This document shows positions 27,462 through 36,474 of a DNA stretch of 64,000 nucleotides, piece after piece. The notes beneath the pieces were generated by a model. It ran no database searches and was not told the origin of the DNA. It was given only the letters and a program-made list of their open reading frames with translations. How positions within the stretch are numbered: position 1 is the first letter of the stretch; each line of letters starts with the position of its first letter. The translations under genes were made by a program, and so were the position numbers. Source of the DNA: Ga0077555 sp963741565. Its GTDB lineage: Bacteria; Pseudomonadota; Alphaproteobacteria; Rhizobiales; Hyphomicrobiaceae. The stretch lies in assembly GCA_963741565.1 (NCBI GenBank), contig CAVUIK010000017.1:62001-126000 (forward strand), read 5' to 3'.

Positions 27462-28430
27462 ATGCCAGCCACCCTCGGTCAAGGTGATCACAAGTATCGC
27501 GTCGTCGAGAATTGGGCGAAGCTGCCCGACGGCTGGGAGTTCATGGACGTCGGTGCCGTTGCCTGCGACTCCAAGGACCGCGTCTACGTGTTCTGCCGCG
27601 GCGAGCACCCGATGATCGTGTTCGACCGCGACGGCAACTTCATCAAGAGCTGGGGTGAGGGCGTATTCAAACGCGCGCACGGCCTCCACATCGACAAGCA
27701 CGACCACCTTTATTGCACCGACGACGGCGACCACACGGTCCGCAAATGCACCACCGACGGCAAGATCCTGCTGACGCTTGGTGTCCCCGGCAAGCCGACG
27801 CCAGTGATGTCGGGCGAGCCGTTCCACCGCTGTACGCACACCGCGCTCTCGCCCAAGGACGAGATCTATGTCTCTGACGGCTACGGCAATGCCTGCGTGC
27901 ACAAGTACGCGCCCGACGGCAAACTCTTGAAGACCTGGGGCGAGCCCGGCACCAATCCCGGCCAGTTCAACGTCGTGCACAACATCGTCACCGACCCGGA
28001 CGGCTGGGTCTATGTCGCCGACCGCGAAAACCATCGCGTTCAGGTGTTCGACGGCAACGGGAAATATGAAACGCAATGGAACAATCTGCACCGGCCCTGC
28101 GGGCTCTATTGCTCGTGCCAAGCCGGCCAGAAACCGATGTTCGTGATCGGCGAGCTCGGTCCGTCGCTGGCGATCAATCTCAAGTGGAAGAACCTCGGGC
28201 CCAGGCTCTCCATCGTCGACGATCAGGGCAAGTTGATCTCGCGCCTCGGCGGCGAGGAGGGTGCCGGGCTCGATACCGGCAAGTTCATCGCGCCGCACGG
28301 GCTCGCCATGGACAGCCGCGGCGCCATCTACGTCGGCGAAGTGTCCTATTCAGGCTTCGGACAGAGCTTCCCTGGCCAGACCATGCCCCGCCCGCTGCGA
28401 TCGCTGCAGAAACTCGAGCGCGTCAACTGA
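27462..28430 (+). CDS. NHL-repeat beta-propeller protein
   Basis: 322 residues built from about six NHL-type blades (repeating pattern DRxNHRVQVFDxxG, for example VYVADRENHRVQVFDGNGK). Such propellers occur in peptidyl-alpha-hydroxyglycine lyase-like enzymes and in unassigned cytoplasmic proteins. No signal peptide. Cys at several positions (CRGEH, HRCTHT, YCSC) are unusual but not in a metal-site pattern I recognise. It starts 23 bp after the antitoxin gene, though as an independent unit (promoter not obvious). Confidence 0.75.
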   Translation: MPATLGQGDHKYRVVENWAKLPDGWEFMDVGAVACDSKDRVYVFCRGEHPMIVFDRDGNFIKSWGEGVFKRAHGLHIDKHDHLYCTDDGDHTVRKCTTDGKILLTLGVPGKPTPVMSGEPFHRCTHTALSPKDEIYVSDGYGNACVHKYAPDGKLLKTWGEPGTNPGQFNVVHNIVTDPDGWVYVADRENHRVQVFDGNGKYETQWNNLHRPCGLYCSCQAGQKPMFVIGELGPSLAINLKWKNLGPRLSIVDDQGKLISRLGGEEGAGLDTGKFIAPHGLAMDSRGAIYVGEVSYSGFGQSFPGQTMPRPLRSLQKLERVN

Positions 28431-28478
28431 CCAAGTTGCGCGAGCGTGCCCAATTGAACGCGCTCGCCGCCGGGAAGA

Positions 28479-29708
28479 TCAGCGCTGCACGTTACGGCTG
28501 CGCTGTGGGGTGCCGAACTCGCGATGGCAGATATCCGCGAGCTTGGCCACGCCTTCGCGCAGTTGCGCCTCGGTGGGATTGGCGAAACACAGCCGCAGCC
28601 TTGATTTCGAGTGGACCGGGTCGGTCGACCATTCCGGTCCCGGGTTGATGGCCACGCCCTCTTTCGAGGCCGCCTGGAACAGCTTCAGGGTATCGACGTT
28701 GTCCGGCAGCTTGATCCACAGGAATATGCCGCCGGCCGGCGCCTCGAACTCGGCAGCCGTTCCGAACTCAGCCGCCAGCGCCTCCGTCAAAACATCGAGC
28801 TTGCGCTTGAGCACCTTGCGCAGGCCACCCACGTGCGCATCGAAATGCTTCGAAGCGTACTCGCAAAGGATCATCTGTTCGAGCGCGCCGGTGCCGCTAT
28901 CCGTCTTGCAGGCGAGCAGGCGGCTCATCAGCGGCCAGTCGGCGACGAGATACCCGAGACGCAGCGCCGGCGCGATCGATTTCGAGAACGAGCCAATGTG
29001 AATGACGCGATCATTGCCGGCCAGCGCCCGGATCGCGCGCGGCCGCTTGCCGTCCCAGGTCAGATCCGCATAGCATTCGTCCTCGAAGATCGGCACGCCG
29101 TACTGGTCGGCGAGGGCGATGATCTCGCGGCGGCGCTTCTCGCTCATAATCGTCGCCGTCGGGTTTTGTACCGTCGGGATCGTGTAGATGAATTTCGGCA
29201 TCTGCCCCTTCGCCTTGAGGTCGGCGAGCGTCTTGCCTAACTCCACAGCGCTCAACCCGTCATGATCGACCGGAACGCCGACGGCAGTAGCGCCGCTCTT
29301 GCGCATCCGGTTGAGCGCGCCGCCATAGGTCGACCGTTCGATGATGAATGTGTCACCGGGACCGAGCAGCACCCGATTGATCAGCTCGATGCCCTGGCCC
29401 GAGCCCGACGTGATCAGAATCTCGTCGGCCGTACACACAATACCGGCATCGGCCTTGAGCTTTCTGGCGACGAACTCGCGCAGCGGTCGATAGCCCTGCG
29501 CGCCGCTTTGCATTCCATACGTCGCGAGCGTGTGGCCCTCGCGCTTCAGCACGGACGCCGCCGCCGCGATCAGGCCGTCGACCGGTACATTCTCGGCATC
29601 GTTGTGCCCACCGACGAAATTGTACTTCGGAAATCCAGCGAACTTGACGGCTGCCGGCGGCAGATCGGGGCGAAGCAGTTTTGCGTAGTCGATCGTGGCC
29701 GTTGTCAT
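28479..29708 (-). CDS. PLP-dependent aminotransferase (class I/II, 2-aminoadipate/LysN-like)
   Basis: 409 residues, fold-type I. SFSKSIAPALR carries the PLP lysine (Lys243), with Asp210 (FEDECY), Tyr213 and Arg250 in expected places, and the YGMQSGAQGYRPLRE motif and YTIPTVQNPTA segment typical of the MocR-like / 2-aminoadipate transaminase subgroup. It would transfer the amino group of an amino acid to a 2-oxo acid; specificity is not readable. Start at 29706-29708. The upstream LLM-oxidoreductase gene (47 bp away) is in the same direction and may be co-transcribed. Confidence 0.88.
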   Translation of the reverse strand: MTTATIDYAKLLRPDLPPAAVKFAGFPKYNFVGGHNDAENVPVDGLIAAAASVLKREGHTLATYGMQSGAQGYRPLREFVARKLKADAGIVCTADEILITSGSGQGIELINRVLLGPGDTFIIERSTYGGALNRMRKSGATAVGVPVDHDGLSAVELGKTLADLKAKGQMPKFIYTIPTVQNPTATIMSEKRRREIIALADQYGVPIFEDECYADLTWDGKRPRAIRALAGNDRVIHIGSFSKSIAPALRLGYLVADWPLMSRLLACKTDSGTGALEQMILCEYASKHFDAHVGGLRKVLKRKLDVLTEALAAEFGTAAEFEAPAGGIFLWIKLPDNVDTLKLFQAASKEGVAINPGPEWSTDPVHSKSRLRLCFANPTEAQLREGVAKLADICHREFGTPQRSRNVQR

Positions 29709-29755
29709 GGAGAACCTTCCGGAGTTGTTTTGTGGAGCGTGAGGGGATGATGTCG

Positions 29756-30652
29756 TCAAATGAGGTCTTTGACGGCCGCGTGATACTGGCGCATGGCGTC
29801 GAGGTGGGCGGCCATCGACTTGCCGGCGATCCGCGTATGGGGCCCGCGCGCATAGGTGCTGTTGACGGTGACATGCGTGACACCGAGCGCTTTCCAGCCC
29901 TGGAATTCGCGGCGCCAGTCGTCCGGTCCACCAGCGCCCGTCGACACCCAGACCTCCAGCCCGATATCGGCAGGGTTGCGCCCGGCTTCTCTCGCGTAAC
30001 CGCGCAACTTCTCGAATTCGCTCTTGGCCTTGTCGCCGAGGCCATGCGCCAGCATGATCCAGCCGTCTCCCCACTTCGCGATCCGCTGCAGCGTCACGTC
30101 CTCGTGGCCGCCGAACCAGAGCGGGATGCGCCGGCCGGTCGGCAATGGATTGATGCCGGCGTCCTCGATCGTGTGCCATTCGCCCTTGAACGTGACGTGG
30201 CGGTCGGCCCACAGCGCCTGCATGACGCGCACCTGCTCTTCCGACCGCTTGCCGCGATTGGCGAAGCTCTCGTTGAGGCCCGTGAACTCGACCGGGTTCC
30301 AGCCGATGCCGATGCCGAACCGGAAGCGGCCGCCCGAAAGCACGTCCAGCGAGGCCACCTGCTTGGCGACCAGCGCGGTCTGGCGCTGCGGCAGGATCAT
30401 CACCTGCGTCGAGAATTCGATGGTCTTGGTGCAGGCGCTGAGGAACCCGAACAGCACGAACGGATCGTGGAAGCAGTCGGCGGACGTGTTGCGTTGGCCC
30501 CAGTCCGGCCGGCTCGCGACGTTGACGCCGAGCACGTGATCGGGTGCCCCCAGGTGGTGGTAGCCGAGGCCTTCTGCGGCTTGCGCGAAGTCGCGGACCG
30601 TCACCGGGTCGCCTTGCAGATCGACCAGAGGCAGGGTGATACCGAGTTTCAT
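29756..30652 (-). CDS. LLM-class (luciferase-like) flavin-dependent oxidoreductase, TIGR03619-like
   Basis: 298 residues, a TIM-barrel bacterial luciferase-like monooxygenase. The pattern CTKTIEFSTQVMILPQRQ, VASLDVLSGGRFRFGIGIGW and GDGWI is typical of the TIGR03619 subgroup, which is often annotated as F420-dependent; whether FMN or F420 is used cannot be seen, and no F420 biosynthesis genes are in the window. The start MKLGITLPLVD at 30650-30652 is chosen because the extra N-terminus of the longer frame (to 30784) does not match the family. Substrate unknown. It may form an operon with the aminotransferase. Confidence 0.85.
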   Translation of the reverse strand: MKLGITLPLVDLQGDPVTVRDFAQAAEGLGYHHLGAPDHVLGVNVASRPDWGQRNTSADCFHDPFVLFGFLSACTKTIEFSTQVMILPQRQTALVAKQVASLDVLSGGRFRFGIGIGWNPVEFTGLNESFANRGKRSEEQVRVMQALWADRHVTFKGEWHTIEDAGINPLPTGRRIPLWFGGHEDVTLQRIAKWGDGWIMLAHGLGDKAKSEFEKLRGYAREAGRNPADIGLEVWVSTGAGGPDDWRREFQGWKALGVTHVTVNSTYARGPHTRIAGKSMAAHLDAMRQYHAAVKDLI

Positions 30653-30819
30653 GGAATGTCTCATTGGCTGGACAACCGGTTCTGCATCGATGATTGCATA
30701 GCAGTGGCGACAATCCCAGAGCTGACGCGCCGCCGGGATCAGGGCATCATGGTGCCTCGTCATCGAACCAACCGTCCGCGCCATTGCGGACGGCTCGCAC
30801 CAGAGCAGGACCCCAGATC

Positions 30820-31777
30820 ATGAAAATCGGATTCATCGGCCTTGGCATGATGGGCGCCAGCATGGCGTCGAACCTGCAAAAGGCGGGCTACAAACTTGTC
30901 GTGCACGATATGCGGCGGCAATCGGCGTCGGCGCATCTGAACGCGGGCGCGGAATGGGCGGACTCGCCGAAGGCGCTTGCCGCCATGTCGGACGTCGTCT
31001 TTACGTCGCTGCCGGGGCCGCCCGAGGTCGAGCAGGTGGCGACCGGCGCCGATGGCCTGCTCGACGGCTTGAAGCCCGGCACTGCCGTCTTCGATCTGTC
31101 GACCAACTCGCCGACCCTGGTCCGGCGCATCCACAAGATCTACGCCGACAAGGGCCTGCATTTCCTCGATGCGCCGGTGAGCGGTGGCCCGGCCGGCGCC
31201 AAGTCGGGGCGGTTGGCAATCTGGGTCGGCGGCGATCAGGCCGCGTTTCGACAAACACAAGGCGATGCTCGACGCCATCGGCGACGCGGCGCGCTACATC
31301 GGACCGATCGGTGCGGGCTCGGTCGCGAAGCTCGTCCACAATTGCGCGGGCTATGCGGTGCAGGCGGCCCTCGCCGAGGTCATGACGCTCGGCGTCAAAG
31401 GCGGCGTCGAGCCTGTGGCGCTGTGGGAAGCTGTGCGCACCGGCGCACTCGGCCGCGCGCGCACGTTCGATCGGCTCGGCGACCAATTCCTGGTCAACAC
31501 CTACGAGCCACCGGCCTTTGCCTTGAAGCTCGCACACAAGGACATGACGCTGGCCACCGACCTTGGCCGCGAGCTGGGCGTTCCGCTGCGCCTCTCGACG
31601 CTGGCGCACGCCGACATGACGGACGCGCTCAACCGCGGTTGGGCGGCGCGCGACAGCCGCGTATCGATGGTGCTGCAGGAGGAGCGCGCCGGCGTCAAGA
31701 TCGAGGTCGAGCCGCGCCGCATCAAGGAGGTGTTCGAGCGCGATCCGCCGTACGTGGGGCCCGCGCCGAAGGCGTAG
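30820..31777 (+). pseudogene. 3-hydroxyisobutyrate dehydrogenase-type NAD(P) oxidoreductase, frameshifted
   Basis: The first part encodes MKIGFIGLGMMGASMASNLQ (Rossmann motif), the substrate-site segment DAPVSGGPAGAKSG, and breaks at about 31246-31248, where an extra T in TTT shifts the frame. The second part, in another frame, holds KLVHNCAGYA with the catalytic Lys and Asn, and ends in ERDPPYVGPAP, giving about 318 residues in total. One extra T fits either a sequencing slip or a recent null mutation. The family oxidises beta-hydroxy acids such as 3-hydroxyisobutyrate or 2-hydroxy-3-oxopropionate. Confidence 0.85.
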
Positions 31778-31789
31778 GGCGCAACGCGG

Positions 31790-32641
31790 CTACCCAACCG
31801 TCACACGCGCGGGCGCGAGCGCGAGCCCCGCCGTGTCGACGCGCATCCGGTAGACGGTGCCGCACCGCTCGCTCGGCCCGCCGCGCGAGCCGGTGACGAC
31901 ATAGAGATCGCGCAGATCAGCGCCACCGAAACAGAGGCTCGTCACCATCGGCAGCGGCACGGGCACGTCGCGCCGATGCTGGCCATCAGCGCCGAACACC
32001 GCGATCCGCCCGCCGCGCGCGTCCGCCACCCAGACCGATCCATCGCTCGCAACCTTGAGTCCATCCGGCACCTTGCCTTGTCCCATATGCGCGAAACAGC
32101 GCCATTCACTGACCGCACCGTCATCGGCAAGATCGTAGACGCGGATCAGCTCGCGCCGCGCATCGCAGTGGTAGAGTAGCCGGCCGTCCGGCGAGACGCC
32201 CATGCCGTTGGTCACGAGCACGCCGTCTGATACCGCCCGCGCCCGCCCGTCGAGTTCGATGACGTAAAGGTTGCCGGGCTTCATCGGCTCGTGTGCGAAC
32301 AGATTGAAGGCGACGGAGCCGGCGAAAACGCGGCCCTTGTGGTCGGTCGTCAGATCATTGAACCCCTTCGCCTCAGGCGCGGTCTTGGCGTCGAGGAGGA
32401 CGTGCGAGGTGGGAGCCGACAGCGATTGATGGATGATCTCGCGGCCACTGCAGACGAGGCCGCCAGCCGCATGCAACGCCATGCCGCCGACGCCGCGCCG
32501 CTTCGGCACCACTTGTGTGACTTGATCCTGGGCGTCGAGCAGAAACACGCCGCCGCCGATGACGTCGCTGAAGTAGAGGCCCTTGGCGGGGTCCCACACC
32601 GGACCCTCGATCAACCCGTAGCCCGTCGCAACTTGTTGCAT
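31790..32641 (-). CDS. SMP-30/gluconolactonase/LRE family protein
   Basis: 283 residues from ATG at 32639-32641, which has a GGAGG site 10 nt upstream. The six-bladed propeller carries the SMP-30 signature: GLIEGPVWD near the start (the Glu metal ligand), a FNDLTTDHKGR segment, GMGVSPDGRLLYHCD and DGLKVASDGSVWVADARG. These enzymes hydrolyse lactones with a bound metal. An upstream in-frame extension to 32782 does not look coding. It is convergent with the frameshifted dehydrogenase, 12 bp apart, a setting in which a lactone and a hydroxy acid would belong to one route (inference). Confidence 0.85.
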   Translation of the reverse strand: MQQVATGYGLIEGPVWDPAKGLYFSDVIGGGVFLLDAQDQVTQVVPKRRGVGGMALHAAGGLVCSGREIIHQSLSAPTSHVLLDAKTAPEAKGFNDLTTDHKGRVFAGSVAFNLFAHEPMKPGNLYVIELDGRARAVSDGVLVTNGMGVSPDGRLLYHCDARRELIRVYDLADDGAVSEWRCFAHMGQGKVPDGLKVASDGSVWVADARGGRIAVFGADGQHRRDVPVPLPMVTSLCFGGADLRDLYVVTGSRGGPSERCGTVYRMRVDTAGLALAPARVTVG

Positions 32642-32792
32642 CTTCGTGCCTCCGTGAGCCGGCGTTCGCGCATGGCGCCCGACGCGGTCCCGCCCGCCTC
32701 CGGCCCGGCAACTTTCAGGACTATAGGAGGCACCAGCGCATCGGCCAACCGCGACGGCATTGCCCCCTTTCGGGCTTCGCAAGACTTATCGT

Positions 32793-32850
32793 TTGTCATC
32801 CTCGGGCTTGCTGGCCCTCGGCGCAGGCCGATGGGTCCCGAGGATGACAA
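32793..32850. repeat. Inverted-repeat element with 14-bp perfect arms
   Basis: TTGTCATCCTCGGG at 32793-32806 and its exact reverse complement at 32837-32850 enclose 30 bp. The arm matches the end of the larger element at 37524-37669 (TCATCCTCGGG). Intergenic TCATCCTCGGGCTTG-type repeats are widespread in Bradyrhizobium, Rhodopseudomonas and relatives. The gap 32642-33038 between the SMP-30 gene and the DUF1772 remnant holds this element and nothing else I can support. Confidence 0.85.
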
Positions 32851-33038
32851 TTGCGCGGACCTGTGACTTCAGAAAATGGCCCGCCGCGTTATCGGGTTAT
32901 CGCGCGGCGGGGATGGCTTGCCTGCGTATCACGTCGGTTCAGCGCATGACCGCAGGCCGACGTCACCGACAACGACCCGCATGGTTCGCACATCTGCTAC
33001 AAGAGCCGTGCCTACGACGAAGCCGATGGAGGCGCTCG

Positions 33039-33466
33039 ATGCTGACGGGTCATCTTGCACTTGTTTTCGCAGCGGCTTTCGCCGAGGCGGCGTTCTACAT
33101 CAACTTTGCCGAGCACCCCGCTCGGCTCAACTCGACGACAAGAGCCTGCTCAAGCAATGGAAGCCGAGCTACGATGCCGGATACACTATGCAAGCGAGCT
33201 TGGCGATCGCGTCCGGCGCTTGCGGCCTGATCACGGCGTGGTTGACCAAGGACTGGCGCTGGATCGCCGGAGCGATACTCGCTCTCGCGAACTGGCCTTA
33301 CACCATGCTTTGCATCATGCCGACCAACCATAAGCTGAAGGCCATTGCGGAAATGACGCCGGTCCGGCTTCTCGCGCCATGTTGGTGACTTGGGGACGGC
33401 TGCATTCTATCAGGACGCTGCTTGGAACCGGCCGCAACTGCAGCCTTTCTCTGGGCGCTCCATTGA
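33039..33466 (+). pseudogene. DUF1772 family membrane protein, three frameshifts
   Basis: The start MLTGHLALVFAAAFAEAAFY is in one frame; a missing base near 33129 moves it to LDDKSLLKQWKPSYDAGYTM and ITAWLTKDWRWIAGAILALANW; another missing base near 33356 moves it to ASRAMLVTWGRLHSIRTLLG; a third shift near 33433 gives the end AATAAFLWALH and a stop at 33464-33466. Together these give a near-complete DUF1772 protein (about 140 residues, several membrane helices). Three breaks in 430 bp make a decayed gene more likely than random sequencing error. It ends 8 bp from the convergent AtuA-like gene. Confidence 0.8.
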
Positions 33467-33474
33467 ACGACCGC

Positions 33475-34870
33475 TCAACCGCCAACCGTCTCCATCTTCA
33501 CCGGAAACAGCGGCGCCAACTCGTCGACCTGCATGATGTGATAGACGGAGAACCGATAGGCGTCGCCCGCCGTCAGTTCCGGCGGCGTGAACGGGAAGCC
33601 GAGATTGCCGGCTGTCGAAATGCGGCCCGGGAACGGCGCGTGCAACAGGTACTGCTTGGCCGTCGCGGCGACAGCGCGCGCCTCGTCCTCGTCGTCGCCG
33701 ATGCACTCGACGATGACGCCGACCTCCTCCGGCAGCTGCGAGACCGGCTGCGCGCCGACGACGCCGCGGCCGTAGAAGCGAAAGTACATCTTGTAGGGGT
33801 TCTTCGGATCGGGCGGCACCAGCTCGCGCACCATCGCCTCGACGCTGGCGGCGATCTCGTCCGCCTTCTCGATGAACACTGGATCGGTGGAGCCCGCGAC
33901 CATGATCGCGCGGGCCCCGACCCGCGTCGCGCCCTCGATCTTCACCGAGAACTGCTTGGCCGGCACCCAGCGCCCGCCGGAGACACGGCATCGACGGTCG
34001 TCGACAGCCTCGAACTTCGAGTTCTCAAGGTAGAGCACGCCCTCGGGCTCGGCGACCGACAGCGGGTCCGCCTGCTCGTAGAGACCGTGCGCAGCCACCG
34101 ACATCGGCGTCGCCCGCCGGATCGGGTTCATGCTATCGAGGACGAAACTGTCGCCCTCGAGAGTGCCGAGCATGGCGTCGCGCCCGCCGCCCTCGCAGCA
34201 GAGCGAGGCACACTCGATGATCTTCGCCATTTGCAGCGCCGGCCCGATTGGGAAGCCAAGACGCGCCGGCAGCGACGTATAGATCGCCGTATCGCAGGCG
34301 CGCCCGGCGATGATCACGTCCGGCTCCATGTCGATGGCGCGGATGAAGGCCTCGGTGCCCATCTGGCCGACAATGCAGGCCGCGCCGTCGATCTCGGCGT
34401 CGGTCAGCGCCGGAATCGGGCCGATCGAGGCGACCTTGCCCGGCCCGCGCCTTCGCCTTGATCAGGTCGCGCGGCATCTCGGCGGTGATCGTCGCCAGCT
34501 TGAAGCTGAGCTTCTCCTCGCGGGCGATCTCGCGAATGATCGCCAGCGTCTGCTCAAGATGTACGTCGCCGCCAGCCGTACCTGCGGTACCGATGATCAG
34601 CGGCACCTTCATCGCGAGCGCCCCGGTCAGAGCCAACTTCAGGTCGCGCTTGGTGGTCCGATATGCGGTCGCGAGCTTGCCCGAGCCCAAGTAGTAGGGA
34701 CCTGGATCAACCGAGCCCATGTCGGCGCCGATCAGATGCAGGTCGCGCTCGAGACCCGCACGGAACGCCTTCTCCGCGATGCCATAGCCGAGCTGGCCCG
34801 AGGCCGACAGAATGCGAAGCGGCCCCCGCTCCTTTTCCCATTTTTGAATGACGCGCTTGAAATTGCTCAT
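33475..34870 (-). pseudogene. AtuA/DUF1446 family protein, frameshifted
   Basis: About 465 residues. From ATG at 34868-34870: MSNFKRVIQKWEKERGPLRI, then SASGQLGYGIAEKAF and a glycine-rich GTAGTAGGD loop, as in AtuA-domain proteins. At about 34440-34447 one extra base in a GGGCC run breaks the frame; reading resumes as GKVASIGPIPALTDAEI and runs to the stop at 33475-33477. The AtuA domain is named after the acyclic terpene utilisation locus of Pseudomonas; its reaction is not established. The start overlaps the stop of the DUF4387 gene (ATGA at 34867-34870), a pairing frequently seen between these families. Confidence 0.85.
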
Positions 34871-35163
34871 ATCTCGACATCCACCATTGGCCGGTGCTGC
34901 TGGGCGCCGTAGACGTCCGTGTCGCCCGGCGAGCCGGCAATGACCCGGCGCGGCAGCACGATCTTGATGGCATTGGCCGCCGGATAGGGAATGACCTCGG
35001 CTTCGGCGACGCCATAGCGTTGCGCGATGACGGCGGGTTTCAGGCTCGCCGCCTTGAGGGCCCGCTCGTAGAGCTTGGGGTCATCGAACATCAGGTCGAT
35101 GGTAACCTGGGTCGGGCCGGCATTCTTCGAACGAATGACGCGGGCCGCGTCGCGGAGGCGCAT
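34867..35163 (-). CDS. DUF4387 family protein
   Basis: 98 residues: MRLRDAARVIRSKNAGPTQV start, TIDLMFDDPKLYERAL, and a VIAGSPGDTDVYGAQQHRPM end, all features of DUF4387. A strong AGGAGA site lies 6 nt before the start. The stop overlaps the AtuA start, so both form a translationally coupled operon and likely act as a complex in a CoA-linked or terpenoid route, which is inference from pairing alone. Confidence 0.85.
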   Translation of the reverse strand: MRLRDAARVIRSKNAGPTQVTIDLMFDDPKLYERALKAASLKPAVIAQRYGVAEAEVIPYPAANAIKIVLPRRVIAGSPGDTDVYGAQQHRPMVDVEI

Positions 35164-35255
35164 CGCCTGTCTCCTGATGATGGCGTGTCTTTGGCACAGT
35201 CTAGGTCGCGCACGAGGCCCGGTCCACCAGCGGCTTCGCGCCTTCATGCGCAATA

Positions 35256-36401
35256 TCATCGCTGCTTGACGGCGCCGCTCGCAACCAAGGCCTTGATTTT
35301 CGCCGGTTCGAAGCCCCAATCGGTGAGGATCTCGGTGCTGTGCTCGCCGGCCCAGGCGGGACCGCGGGCGACGGCGCTGCCGGTGCGCGAGAACTTGGGC
35401 GCAGGGCCCGGCTGGATGACGCCGTCGACGGAGACAAACGAGCCGCGCGCCGCATTCTGTGGATGCTTCGGCGCTTCGCTCATCGACAGCACCGGCGCAT
35501 AGCAGATCTCCTTCTGTTCCATGATCTCGGTCCACTCGGCCCGCGTCTTCGTTTTGAAGATCGCAGCCAAACGCGCGCGCATCGCCGGCCACTGCGCGCG
35601 GTCGGTCTGGGCCGGCAGCGTCTCGTTGGCCAAGCCGACGGTCTCGAGCATCACCTTGTAGAATTGCGGCTCGTTGGAGCCGATGCAGATGTGCGTTCCG
35701 TCCTTGGCTTCGTAGACGTTGTAATGGTGACAGCCGCCGTCGAGACGGTTCGACTCGCGCTCCTCTTTCCAAACGCCCGCGGCAAGCGCGCCGTACATCG
35801 GCGTCATGAGCGACGCGGCGCCTTCCACCATGGACGTGTCGACGACCTGGCCTTTGCCGGAGCGTTGCGTCTCGATGACGGCCGCCAGCACGCCAACCAC
35901 CATGTAGAGCGCCCCACCGCCGTAGTCGCCGACCAGATTGAGCGGCGGCACAGGTCCCCCCGACTTGGTGCCGATCGTCGCCAGCGCGCCGGTCAGGGCG
36001 ATGTAATTGATGTCATGGCCCGGTGTCTTTGCGATCGGGCCGTCCTGGCCCCAACCGGTCATGCGGCCGTAAATCAGTTTCGGATTGCGCTTCATCGCCA
36101 CCTCGGGGCCGAGCCCCAGCCGCTCCATCACGCCGGGCCGGAACCCCTCGATCAGGATGTCGGCCTTGTCGCAAAGCGCGAGCGCGGCTTCCACGGCCTC
36201 CGGCTTCTTCAGATCGAGCGCGATGTTGCGCCGCCCGCGCAATGTCGTCTGAACCTTGGGCGCGACCGCTTCCTTGCCGACAGCGGCAGCGCGATCGATG
36301 CGGATCACTTCAGCGCCCATGTCGGCGAGCATCATGCACGCAAACGGCCCCGGGCCGATGCCCGCGAACTCCACGACTTTCACTCCGGTCAGCGTGCCCA
36401 T
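35256..36401 (-). CDS. Alpha-methylacyl-CoA racemase-like family III CoA transferase
   Basis: 381 residues. The catalytic pair of bacterial 2-methylacyl-CoA racemase (MCR) is recognisable: His129 in PGHDINY and Asp159 in VGDYGGG, which correspond to MCR His126 and Asp156. Together with the family III fold (KVVEFAGIGPGPF, FRPGVMERLGLG) this points to racemisation of 2-methylacyl-CoA thioesters rather than CoA transfer. Start follows GGAGACCCGC. Its neighbours (DUF4387/AtuA, enoyl-CoA hydratase, ThDP lyase) fit branched-chain acyl-CoA metabolism; a CoA transferase role is the alternative. Confidence 0.85.
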   Translation of the reverse strand: MGTLTGVKVVEFAGIGPGPFACMMLADMGAEVIRIDRAAAVGKEAVAPKVQTTLRGRRNIALDLKKPEAVEAALALCDKADILIEGFRPGVMERLGLGPEVAMKRNPKLIYGRMTGWGQDGPIAKTPGHDINYIALTGALATIGTKSGGPVPPLNLVGDYGGGALYMVVGVLAAVIETQRSGKGQVVDTSMVEGAASLMTPMYGALAAGVWKEERESNRLDGGCHHYNVYEAKDGTHICIGSNEPQFYKVMLETVGLANETLPAQTDRAQWPAMRARLAAIFKTKTRAEWTEIMEQKEICYAPVLSMSEAPKHPQNAARGSFVSVDGVIQPGPAPKFSRTGSAVARGPAWAGEHSTEILTDWGFEPAKIKALVASGAVKQR

Positions 36402-36474
36402 GCGGGTCTCCTGTGTGACTTCGACAGATGCGATCGACCCGTGCCCAACCGAAGCCCGGCACCGGATCGGTCCC

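Noticed and set aside
35256..36401. Formyl-CoA transferase (Frc) partner of the ThDP lyase
   Set aside because: The GHDINY and VGDYGGG residues match the racemase branch (MCR-like His/Asp pair) better than Frc.
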